A stretch of 64,000 nucleotides of DNA from Herbihabitans rhizosphaerae (GTDB taxonomy: Bacteria > Actinomycetota > Actinomycetes > Mycobacteriales > Pseudonocardiaceae), in the NCBI RefSeq assembly GCF_004216555.1, contig NZ_SGWQ01000006.1, positions 62,001-126,000 of the forward strand. Reading direction: 5' to 3'. A program made the position numbers and the translations under genes. Below, one piece after another: positions 7,386 through 15,427 of the stretch. Numbering within the stretch: the first letter of the stretch is position 1; the number at the start of each line of letters is the position of its first letter. The notes under the pieces were generated by a model. It saw only the letters and a program-made list of their open reading frames with translations. It was not told the DNA's origin and did not search any database.

Positions 7386-7793
7386 ATGGAGATCGACATC
7401 ACGCGGGAGAGCGCCGCGGTCGCCGAACGGGTCGAGCGGGTCACCGACACCGTGCGGGAACGCATGGATCAGGCCGGCCCGCTCGCCGGCTCGGCCAAGT
7501 CGCCCGACGGCACGATCTCGGTGACCGTGGCGCCCGGCGGCCTGATCACCGGGATCACGCTCACCGAAGCGGCACTGGCGGGCGGCTCCACCGAGCTGGC
7601 GCGCAACATCAGCAAGCTCGTCGAACGGGCGACCAGGCGTGCCGGTGACGCCGTGTACCGCGCGCTCGCCCCCGCGCTGCCCGCCGGCGCGCTCGGCGAG
7701 CTGGCGTCGCTCGGCTACGTCCGCTACGACGAGGACGACGGCGACGCCGGAGACGACTACCGGTCGCCGATCATTCCCCCTGACAAGGTGTAA
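7386..7793 (+). CDS. YbaB/EbfC-like (EspL-like) protein, first copy
   Basis: 135 residues. The pattern of an N-terminal helix (MEIDITRESAAVAERVERVT), a beta hairpin with SPDGTISVTVAPGGLITGI and a long helix (ELARNISKLVERATRRAGDA) is that of the YbaB/EbfC fold. In mycobacteria the ESX-1 accessory protein EspL belongs to this fold, and these proteins recur beside ESX substrates in actinomycetes. The C-terminus is acidic (YDEDDGDAGDD). It probably works as a cytosolic dimer that binds or chaperones the adjacent substrates; a DNA-binding role is the alternative. It is closely paralogous to the protein at 9345. Confidence 0.75.
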   Translation: MEIDITRESAAVAERVERVTDTVRERMDQAGPLAGSAKSPDGTISVTVAPGGLITGITLTEAALAGGSTELARNISKLVERATRRAGDAVYRALAPALPAGALGELASLGYVRYDEDDGDAGDDYRSPIIPPDKV

Positions 7794-7894
7794 CCGTTTT
7801 CCCACGGTGTGACCCGCGTTGTTCTAATCTTGTACCGGCGCGTGGGGATCCGATGGGGGCCGGTGTACGTCACACCCGGGTCAGGGAGGGACAC

Positions 7895-8239
7895 ATGAAC
7901 GATCCGCATCATCGGCGGCCGAGCAACCAAGGCTACGACGTCGACACCGATGCGCTCACCGACTACGCCAGGCGCACCAACCCCGTCTCCGACGAGGTGC
8001 GCGGCGCGGCCGGGATGACCGGAGCCGATTTCGACGACTACGCGTTCTCCAAGATCGGCAGCGAGGTCGGCCTGTCCTCGGCGCTGCGGGACGCCAACCA
8101 GCGCCAGCGCGACGACCTCGCCGGCCTGTCCACGAACATGGACAACATCGCGCAGGCCGTGCACAACACCGGCGTGAACTACACCGACCGCGAGGACCAG
8201 GGCCGCCAGGCGCTGCGCCGCGCCGCCAGGGAGGAATGA
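7895..8239 (+). CDS. EspC-like (DUF2580) protein, second copy
   Basis: 114 residues. The N-terminus GYDVDTDALTDYARRTNPVS aligns with the protein at 5999 (GFDVDTSALTGYSRSVTPLA), followed by the same two-helix layout and no WXG motif. The ATG at 7895 is preferred over an earlier in-frame ATG at 7853 because AGGGAGGG lies just upstream and the homologous start is there. The stop overlaps the following ATG (ATGA), so it is coupled to the second NlpC/P60 gene. The gap of about 100 bp after the previous stop probably holds a separate promoter. Confidence 0.75.
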   Translation: MNDPHHRRPSNQGYDVDTDALTDYARRTNPVSDEVRGAAGMTGADFDDYAFSKIGSEVGLSSALRDANQRQRDDLAGLSTNMDNIAQAVHNTGVNYTDREDQGRQALRRAAREE

Positions 8240-9333
8240 GCGTGGCACCGCCCAACGCAGGACCGGTGCTCGCGCCGCTCGTGGAGCCGGGCGCCACCGC
8301 CCAGACCCACCTGCGCACCGACAACGGTGGCATCAACGCCGTCAAGGACGCGCACGGCAACGTGGTGACCCGCCTCGACGGCACGCAACAGGTGGTCAAC
8401 ACCAACAACCAGAACGTCAACGCCAACTGGCAGGGCCAGGGCGCCGACCGGGCCGTCGGCGACCAGCAGTCGCAGGGCGGCCAGTTCCGCGACATCAGCA
8501 CGTACAGCACGCAGGTGCAGAGCGCGGTCCAGGAAGCGTCGGGCATCCTGCAGGTCGGCCAGAACACCAACCAGCAGGCGATCCACGACTTCATGAACCG
8601 GGCGGCGCCGATCATGGAGGCGGCGGCCGGCCTGCGCGCGGCGGGCAAGCACGCCGACGCCGCCGCGAAGCTGTCCGACCTGGCCAAGCTGGCCGACGAC
8701 TTCAACGGCCAGGTCAAGATCAACCTCAAGGACGTGCAGGGCCAGCTCACCGGCGTCGTCGACAAGATCAACGGTGCCGGCGGCAACCGGCCCAAGAGCG
8801 GTGGCGGCGGTACCCGCACGCCGTCCGCGTACACCCAGGGCGGCGGGGGCGGCCGGAGCGGTGGCAGCAGCGGGGGCGGAGGCGGCGCGGCGTCCAAGAA
8901 GCGCCTGCCGGCGGCGATCCCGATGCAGCCCGGCACCGGCGTGAAGGTCAACCTTCCGGACGGCAGCACGGTCGAGGCGCCGAACGAGACGGCCGCGAAG
9001 GCGGTGCGCGCGGCGCTCACCCAGCTCGGCGTGCCGTACGTGTGGGGCGGCACCTCTCCCGGTCAGGGTCTGGACTGCAGCGGTCTGACCCAGTACGCCT
9101 ACGGCGAGGGCGGCATGGACCTCCCGCGCACCTCGCGCGAGCAGGACATCGGCGCGGAGGTGCCGAACGCGGATTCCCTGCTGCCCGGCGATCTGGTGTG
9201 CTGGGAAGGCCATGTGGCCATGTACATCGGCAACGGGCAGATCGTCGAAGCGGGCGACCCGGTGCAGACCGGGCCGCTGCGCACGACGAACTCTGGTATG
9301 CCTTTCGTGGGCTTCTACCGCCCCACTGGCTGA
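8236..9333 (+). CDS. NlpC/P60 family hydrolase with ESX-like N-terminus, second copy
   Basis: 365 residues. The N-terminal 190 residues are helical and Gln/Asn-rich with an internal NW-Q segment (VNANWQGQGADRAVGDQQ) reminiscent of WXG proteins. A very glycine-rich linker (about 193-220) joins it to the NlpC/P60 domain (about 255-365) with Cys in LDCSGLTQYAYG and His in EGHVAMYIGNG. The domain ends in EAGDPVQTGPLR, almost as in the copy at 6322, while the N-terminal parts have diverged. There is no Sec signal. Probably exported by a type VII system encoded elsewhere. Confidence 0.85.
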   Translation: MSVAPPNAGPVLAPLVEPGATAQTHLRTDNGGINAVKDAHGNVVTRLDGTQQVVNTNNQNVNANWQGQGADRAVGDQQSQGGQFRDISTYSTQVQSAVQEASGILQVGQNTNQQAIHDFMNRAAPIMEAAAGLRAAGKHADAAAKLSDLAKLADDFNGQVKINLKDVQGQLTGVVDKINGAGGNRPKSGGGGTRTPSAYTQGGGGGRSGGSSGGGGGAASKKRLPAAIPMQPGTGVKVNLPDGSTVEAPNETAAKAVRAALTQLGVPYVWGGTSPGQGLDCSGLTQYAYGEGGMDLPRTSREQDIGAEVPNADSLLPGDLVCWEGHVAMYIGNGQIVEAGDPVQTGPLRTTNSGMPFVGFYRPTG

Positions 9334-9344
9334 CGGAGGAACAC

Positions 9345-9752
9345 GTGGAGATCGACATCGAGCGCGAGATCGCGGCGCTTGACGAGCGGATGGCCCGCGC
9401 GGGCGAGCGCGCCGAGCAGCGGGTCGCGTCGCTCGGCAAGCTGTCCGGCACGGCGTCCTCGCCGGACGGCACGATCACGGTCGAGGTGGAGCCGGGCGGG
9501 CTACTGTCCGACCTGCGCCTGTCCCCCGCCGCACTGGCCCAGGGCTCGGACTCGTTGGCGCGCAACATCACCGCGCTGGTCGACAAGGCGACCAAGCGGG
9601 CCGGCGGCGCGCTGCACAAGGCGCTCGCGCCGACGATGAGCCCGGAGGCGGTCCGCGAGATCGAGTCGCTCGGCTACGTGCCGTACGAGGACGACGAAGA
9701 GGACTTCGATCCGGACTACAGCTCCAATCCCTTTGGGGGTCGCATCCGATGA
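9345..9752 (+). CDS. YbaB/EbfC-like (EspL-like) protein, second copy
   Basis: 135 residues, the same length as the paralog at 7386 and alike throughout (MEIDIEREIAALDERMARAG; SPDGTITVEVEPGGLLSDL; LARNITALVDKATKRAGGAL). The GTG at 9345 is supported by GGAGGA 5 nt upstream. The stop overlaps the next start (ATGA at 9749). The C-terminus is acidic (YEDDEEDFDPDY). Role as for the first copy: probable cytosolic partner of the EspC/NlpC module. Confidence 0.75.
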   Translation: MEIDIEREIAALDERMARAGERAEQRVASLGKLSGTASSPDGTITVEVEPGGLLSDLRLSPAALAQGSDSLARNITALVDKATKRAGGALHKALAPTMSPEAVREIESLGYVPYEDDEEDFDPDYSSNPFGGRIR

Positions 9753-10327
9753 ACACAGCAGGGCGAAGCCCTTTCGATGAGAGGGCGGGGGCGGGGCAGA
9801 GGATGGTGATCGAGCGGGAGCCGCTGGAGCGCAGTACCGACCAGCTCATCGCCGACATGGACGCCCGGCGCGACGCGCTGGCCCAGGTGGAGCCGGTGCT
9901 CAAGAGCACCACCGGCACCGCGCACGATCCGCAGGGCACCGTGCAGATCACCGTTGACGGGCAAGGGAAACTGCTCAAGCTGTACATGCGCCCCGACGCG
10001 GTGAAGTGGGGCGCGGACACACTCGCCAAGCTGATCGTGGACGTGGCGCGAGTGGCCCACCAGGACGCCACGCAGAACGCGTACAACAAGCTCGGCCCGC
10101 TGCTCGGCGACAACCTCACCTACGCCATCGAGCAACTGTCGGGGCTGCGCGCGCCGGCTCGCCAGGAGACCGAGGGCGGCATCACCGCCGAGGAGTTCCA
10201 GGCGAGGCGCGACGAGCGGGTCCGGCACGAATCCCAAGGGACGCAACAGGTTTCCCCGTCGTCCGCGGCGGATGACGACTACGACCTGGACACCTTCGAC
10301 GCCTCGATGCTCCGGTCGGACCGGTAG
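9749..10327 (+). CDS. third YbaB/EbfC-like protein with acidic tail
   Basis: 192 residues, the last gene of the type VII-like cluster. The YbaB-like core spans about 30-125 (DARRDALAQVEPVLKSTTGT, DPQGTVQITVDGQGKLLKLY, WGADTLAKLIVDVARVAHQD). It is more distant from the other two copies and has a longer charged C-terminus ending in YDLDTFDASMLRSDR. ATGA overlap with the previous gene. The stop lies three bases from the end of a convergent serine hydrolase gene. Confidence 0.7.
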   Translation: MNTAGRSPFDERAGAGQRMVIEREPLERSTDQLIADMDARRDALAQVEPVLKSTTGTAHDPQGTVQITVDGQGKLLKLYMRPDAVKWGADTLAKLIVDVARVAHQDATQNAYNKLGPLLGDNLTYAIEQLSGLRAPARQETEGGITAEEFQARRDERVRHESQGTQQVSPSSAADDDYDLDTFDASMLRSDR

Positions 10328-10330
10328 CCG

Positions 10331-11467
10331 TCAGGGCCGGACCAGGGCCTCGGTGACGATCCTGGCCGTCTTGTCCTCGGCGGACGGGCTCACCAGGGCT
10401 CCCGGGCGGAGCAGGACGACCACGGTGCCCGAGCCGGGGTCGACCTGGACGGTCTGACCGCCGAGCCCCTGGGCCCAGTACATGTCCTGCGGCGCCCCCG
10501 GAACGATCTGGGTGTGCGGCGCGTTCGCGCTGTCCTCGTGAGTCCAGGCCTTCGTCACGCCGGCGACCGGGCCGAGGCGGTTGAGCCACCAGAGGTACCC
10601 GTACGCGGTGGTGATGTCCTGGGAGGGCTTTCCGGTGGCCTCGGCGACCCACTGCTCGGGCACGACCTGAGTGTCGCGCCAGTGTCCGTTGCGTAGGAAC
10701 AGATAGCCGAACCGGGCCATGTCCTGGCAGGTCGACTGCACGCCCATGAACGTGTTGGTGTTGCCCGCCTGGTCCTTGGTCATGGTCGAGTTCTTCATGC
10801 CCAGCGGCTCGAGGAGTTTCTTCTGGGCGTAGTCGACGGGCTCCTCTCCGGTCGCCCCGTGCAGCACGTCGTCCAGCGTCTGGATGGCGGTGTTGTTGTA
10901 GGCCCACACGTCGTTGGGAGGGACGTCCTGGGGTACCGAGACGGCGTAGCCGGTTCGGTCCGACGCCCCGAAGACCGCCCCGGCGTCGTCCAGGGCGCCC
11001 GTCCAATGCCGGCCGGAGTCGTTGCTCAGCAGGTCCTTGACCGTGACACCGTCCGAGGGCGTGCCCACCCAGGGGGCAAGGTACTTCGACGCCTTGTCCT
11101 CGATGCTGAGCTTCTGCTCGGCCGCCGCGATTCCGACCAGGGTGCTCGAGACCGACTTGGTCACCGACCACACTTCCTGCTTGGAGTCGGGCCCGGTGCC
11201 GTTCCAGTACCACTCGGCGACCAGCCGCCCGTGCCGGATGACCGCCAGGCAGTTCGACTTGTCCGCCTTCAACTCCTCGGCGATCTGTTCGAGCTTGGCG
11301 GGGTCGAACCCGGCCGCGGCGGCGTCACCGCGCTCCCATTCCGCACCCGGATACGGGTCATCATTCGGACCGGCGAAGGCCGAACCGTTCGACGCGACGG
11401 CCGCACCGGCCACCAGCGCCGCGACGGCCACTGCGGAAACGACCCTGCGACGAGCAGAAGAAAGCAC
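10331..11467 (-). CDS. secreted serine hydrolase (beta-lactamase/DD-peptidase class C-like)
   Basis: 378 residues. A signal peptide (about 1-32, ending ASNGSAFAGP) leads to a beta-lactamase-fold domain with the SxxK motif SVTK (in EVWSVTKSVSST) and a YxN motif (WAYNNTAIQ). Segments such as AVIRHGRLVAEWYW and GYLWWLNRLG are typical of the family often annotated as serine hydrolase or 6-aminohexanoate-dimer-hydrolase-like. The substrate is unknown: an ester, an amide or peptidoglycan is possible. The start is a GTG with CGGAGG 5 nt upstream. Acts outside the cell. Confidence 0.85.
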   Translation of the reverse strand: MLSSARRRVVSAVAVAALVAGAAVASNGSAFAGPNDDPYPGAEWERGDAAAAGFDPAKLEQIAEELKADKSNCLAVIRHGRLVAEWYWNGTGPDSKQEVWSVTKSVSSTLVGIAAAEQKLSIEDKASKYLAPWVGTPSDGVTVKDLLSNDSGRHWTGALDDAGAVFGASDRTGYAVSVPQDVPPNDVWAYNNTAIQTLDDVLHGATGEEPVDYAQKKLLEPLGMKNSTMTKDQAGNTNTFMGVQSTCQDMARFGYLFLRNGHWRDTQVVPEQWVAEATGKPSQDITTAYGYLWWLNRLGPVAGVTKAWTHEDSANAPHTQIVPGAPQDMYWAQGLGGQTVQVDPGSGTVVVLLRPGALVSPSAEDKTARIVTEALVRP

Positions 11468-11569
11468 ACCGACCTCCGACCCCGACAGATCACCTCGAAG
11501 CAGAGTGGCGGCGACCGGGAAATCGTGTCAACGCGCCGCCGGATTAGTTGTCACGCCTGCGCAGCCCGC

Positions 11570-11602
11570 GAGTCCCGCGCCCCGCACCGGCGAGTCCCGC
11601 GC
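11570..11602. repeat. two GAGTCCCGCGC repeats 22 bp apart
   Basis: GAGTCCCGCGC occurs at 11570-11580 and 11592-11602, exactly 22 bp start to start, in the divergent gap between the serine hydrolase and the dehydratase. The same core and spacing form a five-copy array at 49965. Confidence 0.65.
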
Positions 11603-11678
11603 TCAGGCACCGCGTCGCCGCGCGAAAAAGTTGCGTGGCGGCGGGAAAACTTTCAATCGCGGTGACCGGCGCCGCGGC

Positions 11679-11684
11679 TAGCGT
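11679..11684 (+). promoter_or_regulatory. leaderless -10 box TAGCGT
   Basis: TAGCGT is followed by six bases and the ATG at 11691, with no ribosome site. Confidence 0.55.
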
Positions 11685-11690
11685 CAAGCC

Positions 11691-12626
11691 ATGGACCTCG
11701 ATCTGGAGCGCATCGAACGCGCCGCCACCACCGTGAACCCGGTGTTCCTCAACAGTCCACAGTGGACTGATGACACGCTGGCCGAGGCGCTCGGCCGCCG
11801 CGTGCTGGCGAAGCTGGAGACGGCCAACCCGCTGCGCAGCTTCAAGGGCCGCGGCGCGGACTTCGCCGCCGCCGAGTTCGACCCGAGCCGGCCGGTCGTC
11901 TGCGCGTCCAGCGGCAACTTCGGCCAGGCGATGGCCTACGCGTGCCGCGCGCGGGGCATCCCGGTCGAGGTGTTCGTGCCGGACGACATCAACCCCGGCA
12001 AGCGGGCCAGGATGGAGGCGTTCGGCGCGAAGGTGATCCCCGCCGGCGTGGACGGCAACGCGGCCGGCGAGCGGGCCGTCGAGCACGCCGGGCGGACCGG
12101 CGCGCGGTACGTCAAGGACGGCGATCTGGCGGCGATCTCCGAGGGCGCCGGCACCATCGGCGTCGAGCTGCTGCGCGGCGGCACCACGATCGACACGGTG
12201 ATCGTCCCGGTGGGCGACGGCGCCTTGATCACCGGTGTGGCGCGCTGGGTGAAGGAGCACTCGCCGCACACCAGGATCGTCGGCGTCAGCGCGGTCGGCG
12301 CACCCGCGATGGAGCGGAGCTGGCGGGCCGGCGAGCCCCGCCCGACCGAGTCGATCGATACCGTCGCGGAGGGCATCGCGATCCGCACACCGGTGGCGAA
12401 TTCGGTGGCACGTATGGGAAAACTCGTCGACGACATGGTGCTGGTGGACGACAAGCAGATGTTCGACGCGATGGCCTTGGCGGTCCGCACGATCGGCGTG
12501 CTGCTGGAGCCGTCGGGGGCCGCCGGGCTGGCCGCGCTGGCCGTGCACGAGATCCCCGGCGACACGGTGGCGACGGTGCTCACCGGAAGCAATCTGCGGC
12601 CCGAACATCTCGGCACAGCCCTGTGA
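11691..12626 (+). CDS. PLP-dependent threonine/serine dehydratase family protein
   Basis: 311 residues, fold type II PLP enzyme. The PLP-binding lysine lies in ANPLRSFKGRGA, the substrate loop in CASSGNFGQAMA, and the phosphate-binding loop appears as VPVGDGALITG, where most enzymes have a Gly-rich GGGG loop. There is no C-terminal ACT regulatory domain, so it is the short catabolic or serine-racemase-like form rather than biosynthetic IlvA. Likely reaction: deamination of L-threonine or L-serine; racemase or another ammonia-lyase activity is possible. The transcript is apparently leaderless. Confidence 0.85.
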   Translation: MDLDLERIERAATTVNPVFLNSPQWTDDTLAEALGRRVLAKLETANPLRSFKGRGADFAAAEFDPSRPVVCASSGNFGQAMAYACRARGIPVEVFVPDDINPGKRARMEAFGAKVIPAGVDGNAAGERAVEHAGRTGARYVKDGDLAAISEGAGTIGVELLRGGTTIDTVIVPVGDGALITGVARWVKEHSPHTRIVGVSAVGAPAMERSWRAGEPRPTESIDTVAEGIAIRTPVANSVARMGKLVDDMVLVDDKQMFDAMALAVRTIGVLLEPSGAAGLAALAVHEIPGDTVATVLTGSNLRPEHLGTAL

Positions 12627-12718
12627 TCGCTCCCATAACGCGGACCACGTAGGCTGCCTGCCGTCGGCGCGCCACCCACGTGCGCCGGTGGGACGCGTTA
12701 CCCGGGAGGATCTCCGCA

Positions 12719-14029
12719 ATGGCTCAGGACATCGTTCCGATCGAGCTCGGCCTGCCCCAGGGCGACCTGGTGACCCTCTGGGCACCTCGGTGGCGGGAAG
12801 ACGGCGAGGAGTGGGAGGCGTTCCTCGGTCACGAGGAAGATCTCTACGCCTTCCCCGACGTCGCGCATCTCGCCGCGTTCACCCGCACGGTGGCCGAGCA
12901 CGACCTGGCCGATCATCCGGCGTGGCAGGTGGTCCCGGCGCTGTCGGCGCCCGAGCTGCTGCCCGACGAGGCGCACCAGTTCGACCTCGTCGGCGTGCCG
13001 GAGCTGGCCGCCGAGGACCCGGACACCTGGACGATCGGCGAGCTGGCCGACATCACCGCGATCGTGCGGTCGCTCGCCGACGTGTGCGAGCTGGACGACG
13101 TGCACGAGGTGCTCGACTCCTCCGACGGGTTCGCGCTGCTGTCCGAGGGCACGCTGCCGTTCACCGGTCGCGACGGTCAGAAGCTGTGGGACGACCTGGC
13201 CAAGACGATCGCCGAGCGCTGGGACGAGGTGCTCGACGCGATCGACGGCGTGGTCACCGTTCCGGACGTGGACGACACCGCGCTCGAGGCGGCCGCCGAG
13301 GAGCTGGCCGCGTTCGAGCAGGAGTCCGAGGACTCGGCCGGCGCGCTGGGCGTCGACGTCGAGGACATCGACCCGGTGGACACCGAGGCCGACACCGACA
13401 CCGCCGCCGCGAAGTCCGACGAGTCCGATGAGGACAGCGCGGACGACGACGGGGACGAAGACGAGGACGACGAGCCGGTCGGGTTCTGGGGCGAGGTCGG
13501 CATCGACCCGGTCAAGATCATCACCGGTGGGCACGAGTACTACTCGCTGCGCTGCTACCTCGACGACGAGCCGATCTTCCTCGGCTCGGACGGCAAGATC
13601 GACGTGTTCACCTCACCGCGCGCGCTGGCCAACCACCTCGCGCAGTCCGAGGACGACCACGACCTGACCGAGGTGTCCACCTGGCCGGAGGTCGCCACCA
13701 GGGCCACCGACGGCGACCTGGACATCGAGGTCGACGTGGACAACACCTACGTACTGCAGGGGCTCGCCGACGACCTCGCCGAGGGGCCGGACGCGATCGA
13801 CCCGACCCAGCTCGACCTGGCCGTCGAGCTGATCACCGACGCGGCGGACTGGGCCGGCGACGACAGCGTCTCCGAGGCGCTCGGGCAGTCGGAGAGCCTC
13901 GGCTGGCTGGTGTCCTTCGTGCTGAACCCGGACCCGACCCGGCTCGCACCGAGCGCGCCGTTCGACGCCGAGGTCACCGCGTGGCGCGAGCTGTCCGAGT
14001 CCTTCGAGAACCGCCTGCGCCCCCACTGA
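12719..14029 (+). CDS. acidic actinobacterial protein of unknown function with internal duplication
   Basis: 436 residues from the ATG at 12719, preceded by GGGAGGA. I do not recognise a named domain. The sequence is two related halves joined by a very acidic linker (about 205-262, almost only D/E/S/A). First half: EAFLGHEEDLYAFPDVAHLA followed by a DHPAW segment. Second half: YLDDEPIFLGSDGKIDVFTS followed by a VSTWPEV segment. The later parts also match in layout (ADVCELDDVHEVLDSSDGFA against AADWAGDDSVSEALGQSESL). No signal peptide or membrane segment, so cytosolic. A TAGGCT box about 65 nt upstream could be its promoter. Confidence 0.8.
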   Translation: MAQDIVPIELGLPQGDLVTLWAPRWREDGEEWEAFLGHEEDLYAFPDVAHLAAFTRTVAEHDLADHPAWQVVPALSAPELLPDEAHQFDLVGVPELAAEDPDTWTIGELADITAIVRSLADVCELDDVHEVLDSSDGFALLSEGTLPFTGRDGQKLWDDLAKTIAERWDEVLDAIDGVVTVPDVDDTALEAAAEELAAFEQESEDSAGALGVDVEDIDPVDTEADTDTAAAKSDESDEDSADDDGDEDEDDEPVGFWGEVGIDPVKIITGGHEYYSLRCYLDDEPIFLGSDGKIDVFTSPRALANHLAQSEDDHDLTEVSTWPEVATRATDGDLDIEVDVDNTYVLQGLADDLAEGPDAIDPTQLDLAVELITDAADWAGDDSVSEALGQSESLGWLVSFVLNPDPTRLAPSAPFDAEVTAWRELSESFENRLRPH

Positions 14030-14041
14030 CAGCGAACCGAT

Positions 14042-14105
14042 CCTTAGCAAGCCTAAGGTATTCAGCGGGCTTATTCACGCTCGAACCCCCGAGATTCAGC
14101 GGGCT
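14042..14105. terminator. weak hairpin and 12-bp repeats between convergent genes
   Basis: CCTTAG (14042-14047) pairs with CTAAGG (14053-14058). ATTCAGCGGGCT occurs at 14060-14071 and 14094-14105. It lies between the stops of convergent genes, so a transcription end site is plausible. Confidence 0.35.
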
Positions 14106-14121
14106 CGATCCCGCGGGAGCG

Positions 14122-15213
14122 TCAGCCGATGAGCGCCGCGTAGCCGGGCTTGATCACGTTGTTGATGATCGCCAGGCGTTCGTCGAAGGAGATGAACGCC
14201 GATTTCATCGCGTTGATCGTGAACCACTGCAGGTCGGCCCAGTCGTAGCCGAACGCGTCCATCAGCGCGGCCATCTCGCTGCCCACCGAGCAGCCGCTCA
14301 TCAGCCGGTTGTCGGTGTTGATCGTGACGCGGAAGCGCAGCCGGGTGAGCAGGCCGATCGGGTGCTCGGCGATGGACGGCGCCGCACCGGTCTGCACGTT
14401 GGACGACGGGCACATCTCCAGCGGGATCCGGCGGTCCCGCACGTACGCGGCCAACCGTCCCAAGTGGACAGTGCCGTCCTCGGCGACCTTGATGTCGTCC
14501 ACGATCCGCACGCCGTGCCCGAGCCGCTCGGTGCCGCAGTGCTGGATCGCCTCCCAGATCGACGGCAGCCCGAACGCCTCACCGGCGTGAATCGTGAAGT
14601 GCGCGTTCTGCTGGCGCAGGTACTCGAACGCGTCCAGGTTGCGGGTGGGCGGGAAGCCCTCCTCCGGGCCGGCGATGTCGAACCCGACCACGCCGCTGTC
14701 CCGGTACCGCACGGCCAGCTCGGCGATCTCCAGCGAGCGCGCGTTCTGCCGCATCGCGCACAGCAGCGTCTTCACGCTGATCGTGCTGCCCGCGCCGGCC
14801 GCGCGCCGCTCGCCGTCGGCGAAGCCCTCCTGCACGGCCTGCACGATCACGTCGAGGGACAGCCCGCGCTCGGTGAACAGCTCCGGCGCGTAGCGCACCT
14901 CGGCGTACACCACGCCGTCGGCGGCGAGATCCTCGACACACTCGGCGGCCACCCGGCGCAGCGCCGCCTCGTCCTGCATCACGCCGCACGTGTGCGCGAA
15001 CGTCTCCAGGTAGCGGACCAGCGAGCCGGAGTCGGCGGCTTCGCGAAACCAGGCACCGAGTTGCTCGGCGTCGGTGGTCGGCAGCGCGGTGTACCCGCTC
15101 GCCTCGGCGAGCTCGACGACGGTGCCGGGTCGCAGCCCGCCGTCGAGATGATCGTGGAGCAGGACCTTGGGGGCGCGACGGATCGTGTCCGGCGTGACGG
15201 GTGCGGCTGGCAT
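14122..15213 (-). CDS. add: adenosine deaminase
   Basis: 363 residues. Deaminates (deoxy)adenosine to (deoxy)inosine in purine salvage. The metal-binding HxH is in [12 protein letters not shown], the substrate/metal His and catalytic Glu region in [16 protein letters not shown], the next conserved His in RLGHGVRI, and the late metal Asp in [24 protein letters not shown] is also conserved. The length is usual for the family. The ATG at 15213 follows a leaderless -10 box. With deoC, deoA, cdd and the nucleoside transporters in this window it completes much of a nucleoside salvage set. Confidence 0.95.
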   Translation of the reverse strand: MPAAPVTPDTIRRAPKVLLHDHLDGGLRPGTVVELAEASGYTALPTTDAEQLGAWFREAADSGSLVRYLETFAHTCGVMQDEAALRRVAAECVEDLAADGVVYAEVRYAPELFTERGLSLDVIVQAVQEGFADGERRAAGAGSTISVKTLLCAMRQNARSLEIAELAVRYRDSGVVGFDIAGPEEGFPPTRNLDAFEYLRQQNAHFTIHAGEAFGLPSIWEAIQHCGTERLGHGVRIVDDIKVAEDGTVHLGRLAAYVRDRRIPLEMCPSSNVQTGAAPSIAEHPIGLLTRLRFRVTINTDNRLMSGCSVGSEMAALMDAFGYDWADLQWFTINAMKSAFISFDERLAIINNVIKPGYAALIG

Positions 15214-15219
15214 GGCCCA

Positions 15220-15225
15220 ACGCTA
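15220..15225 (-). promoter_or_regulatory. leaderless -10 box TAGCGT of add
   Basis: On the minus strand TAGCGT is followed by six bases and the ATG at 15213. Confidence 0.55.
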
Positions 15226-15427
15226 CCGAGTAGGCCAAGTGGTGGGAACGCGGTGACCCCCATTCGGCCGCATGGTCGTGACCCAACGTCCGAGGTCAAA
15301 AGCATGTCACCCGATCGTGGGCGCAAAACCGGCCCGCTAACCTACGGGTGGTGTTTAGACGGGGACCGGCTGTGGCTAGGCTCGGCGCCGTCGCCCCACT
15401 CCCCTCCCCAGACAAAGGTCACCCACC

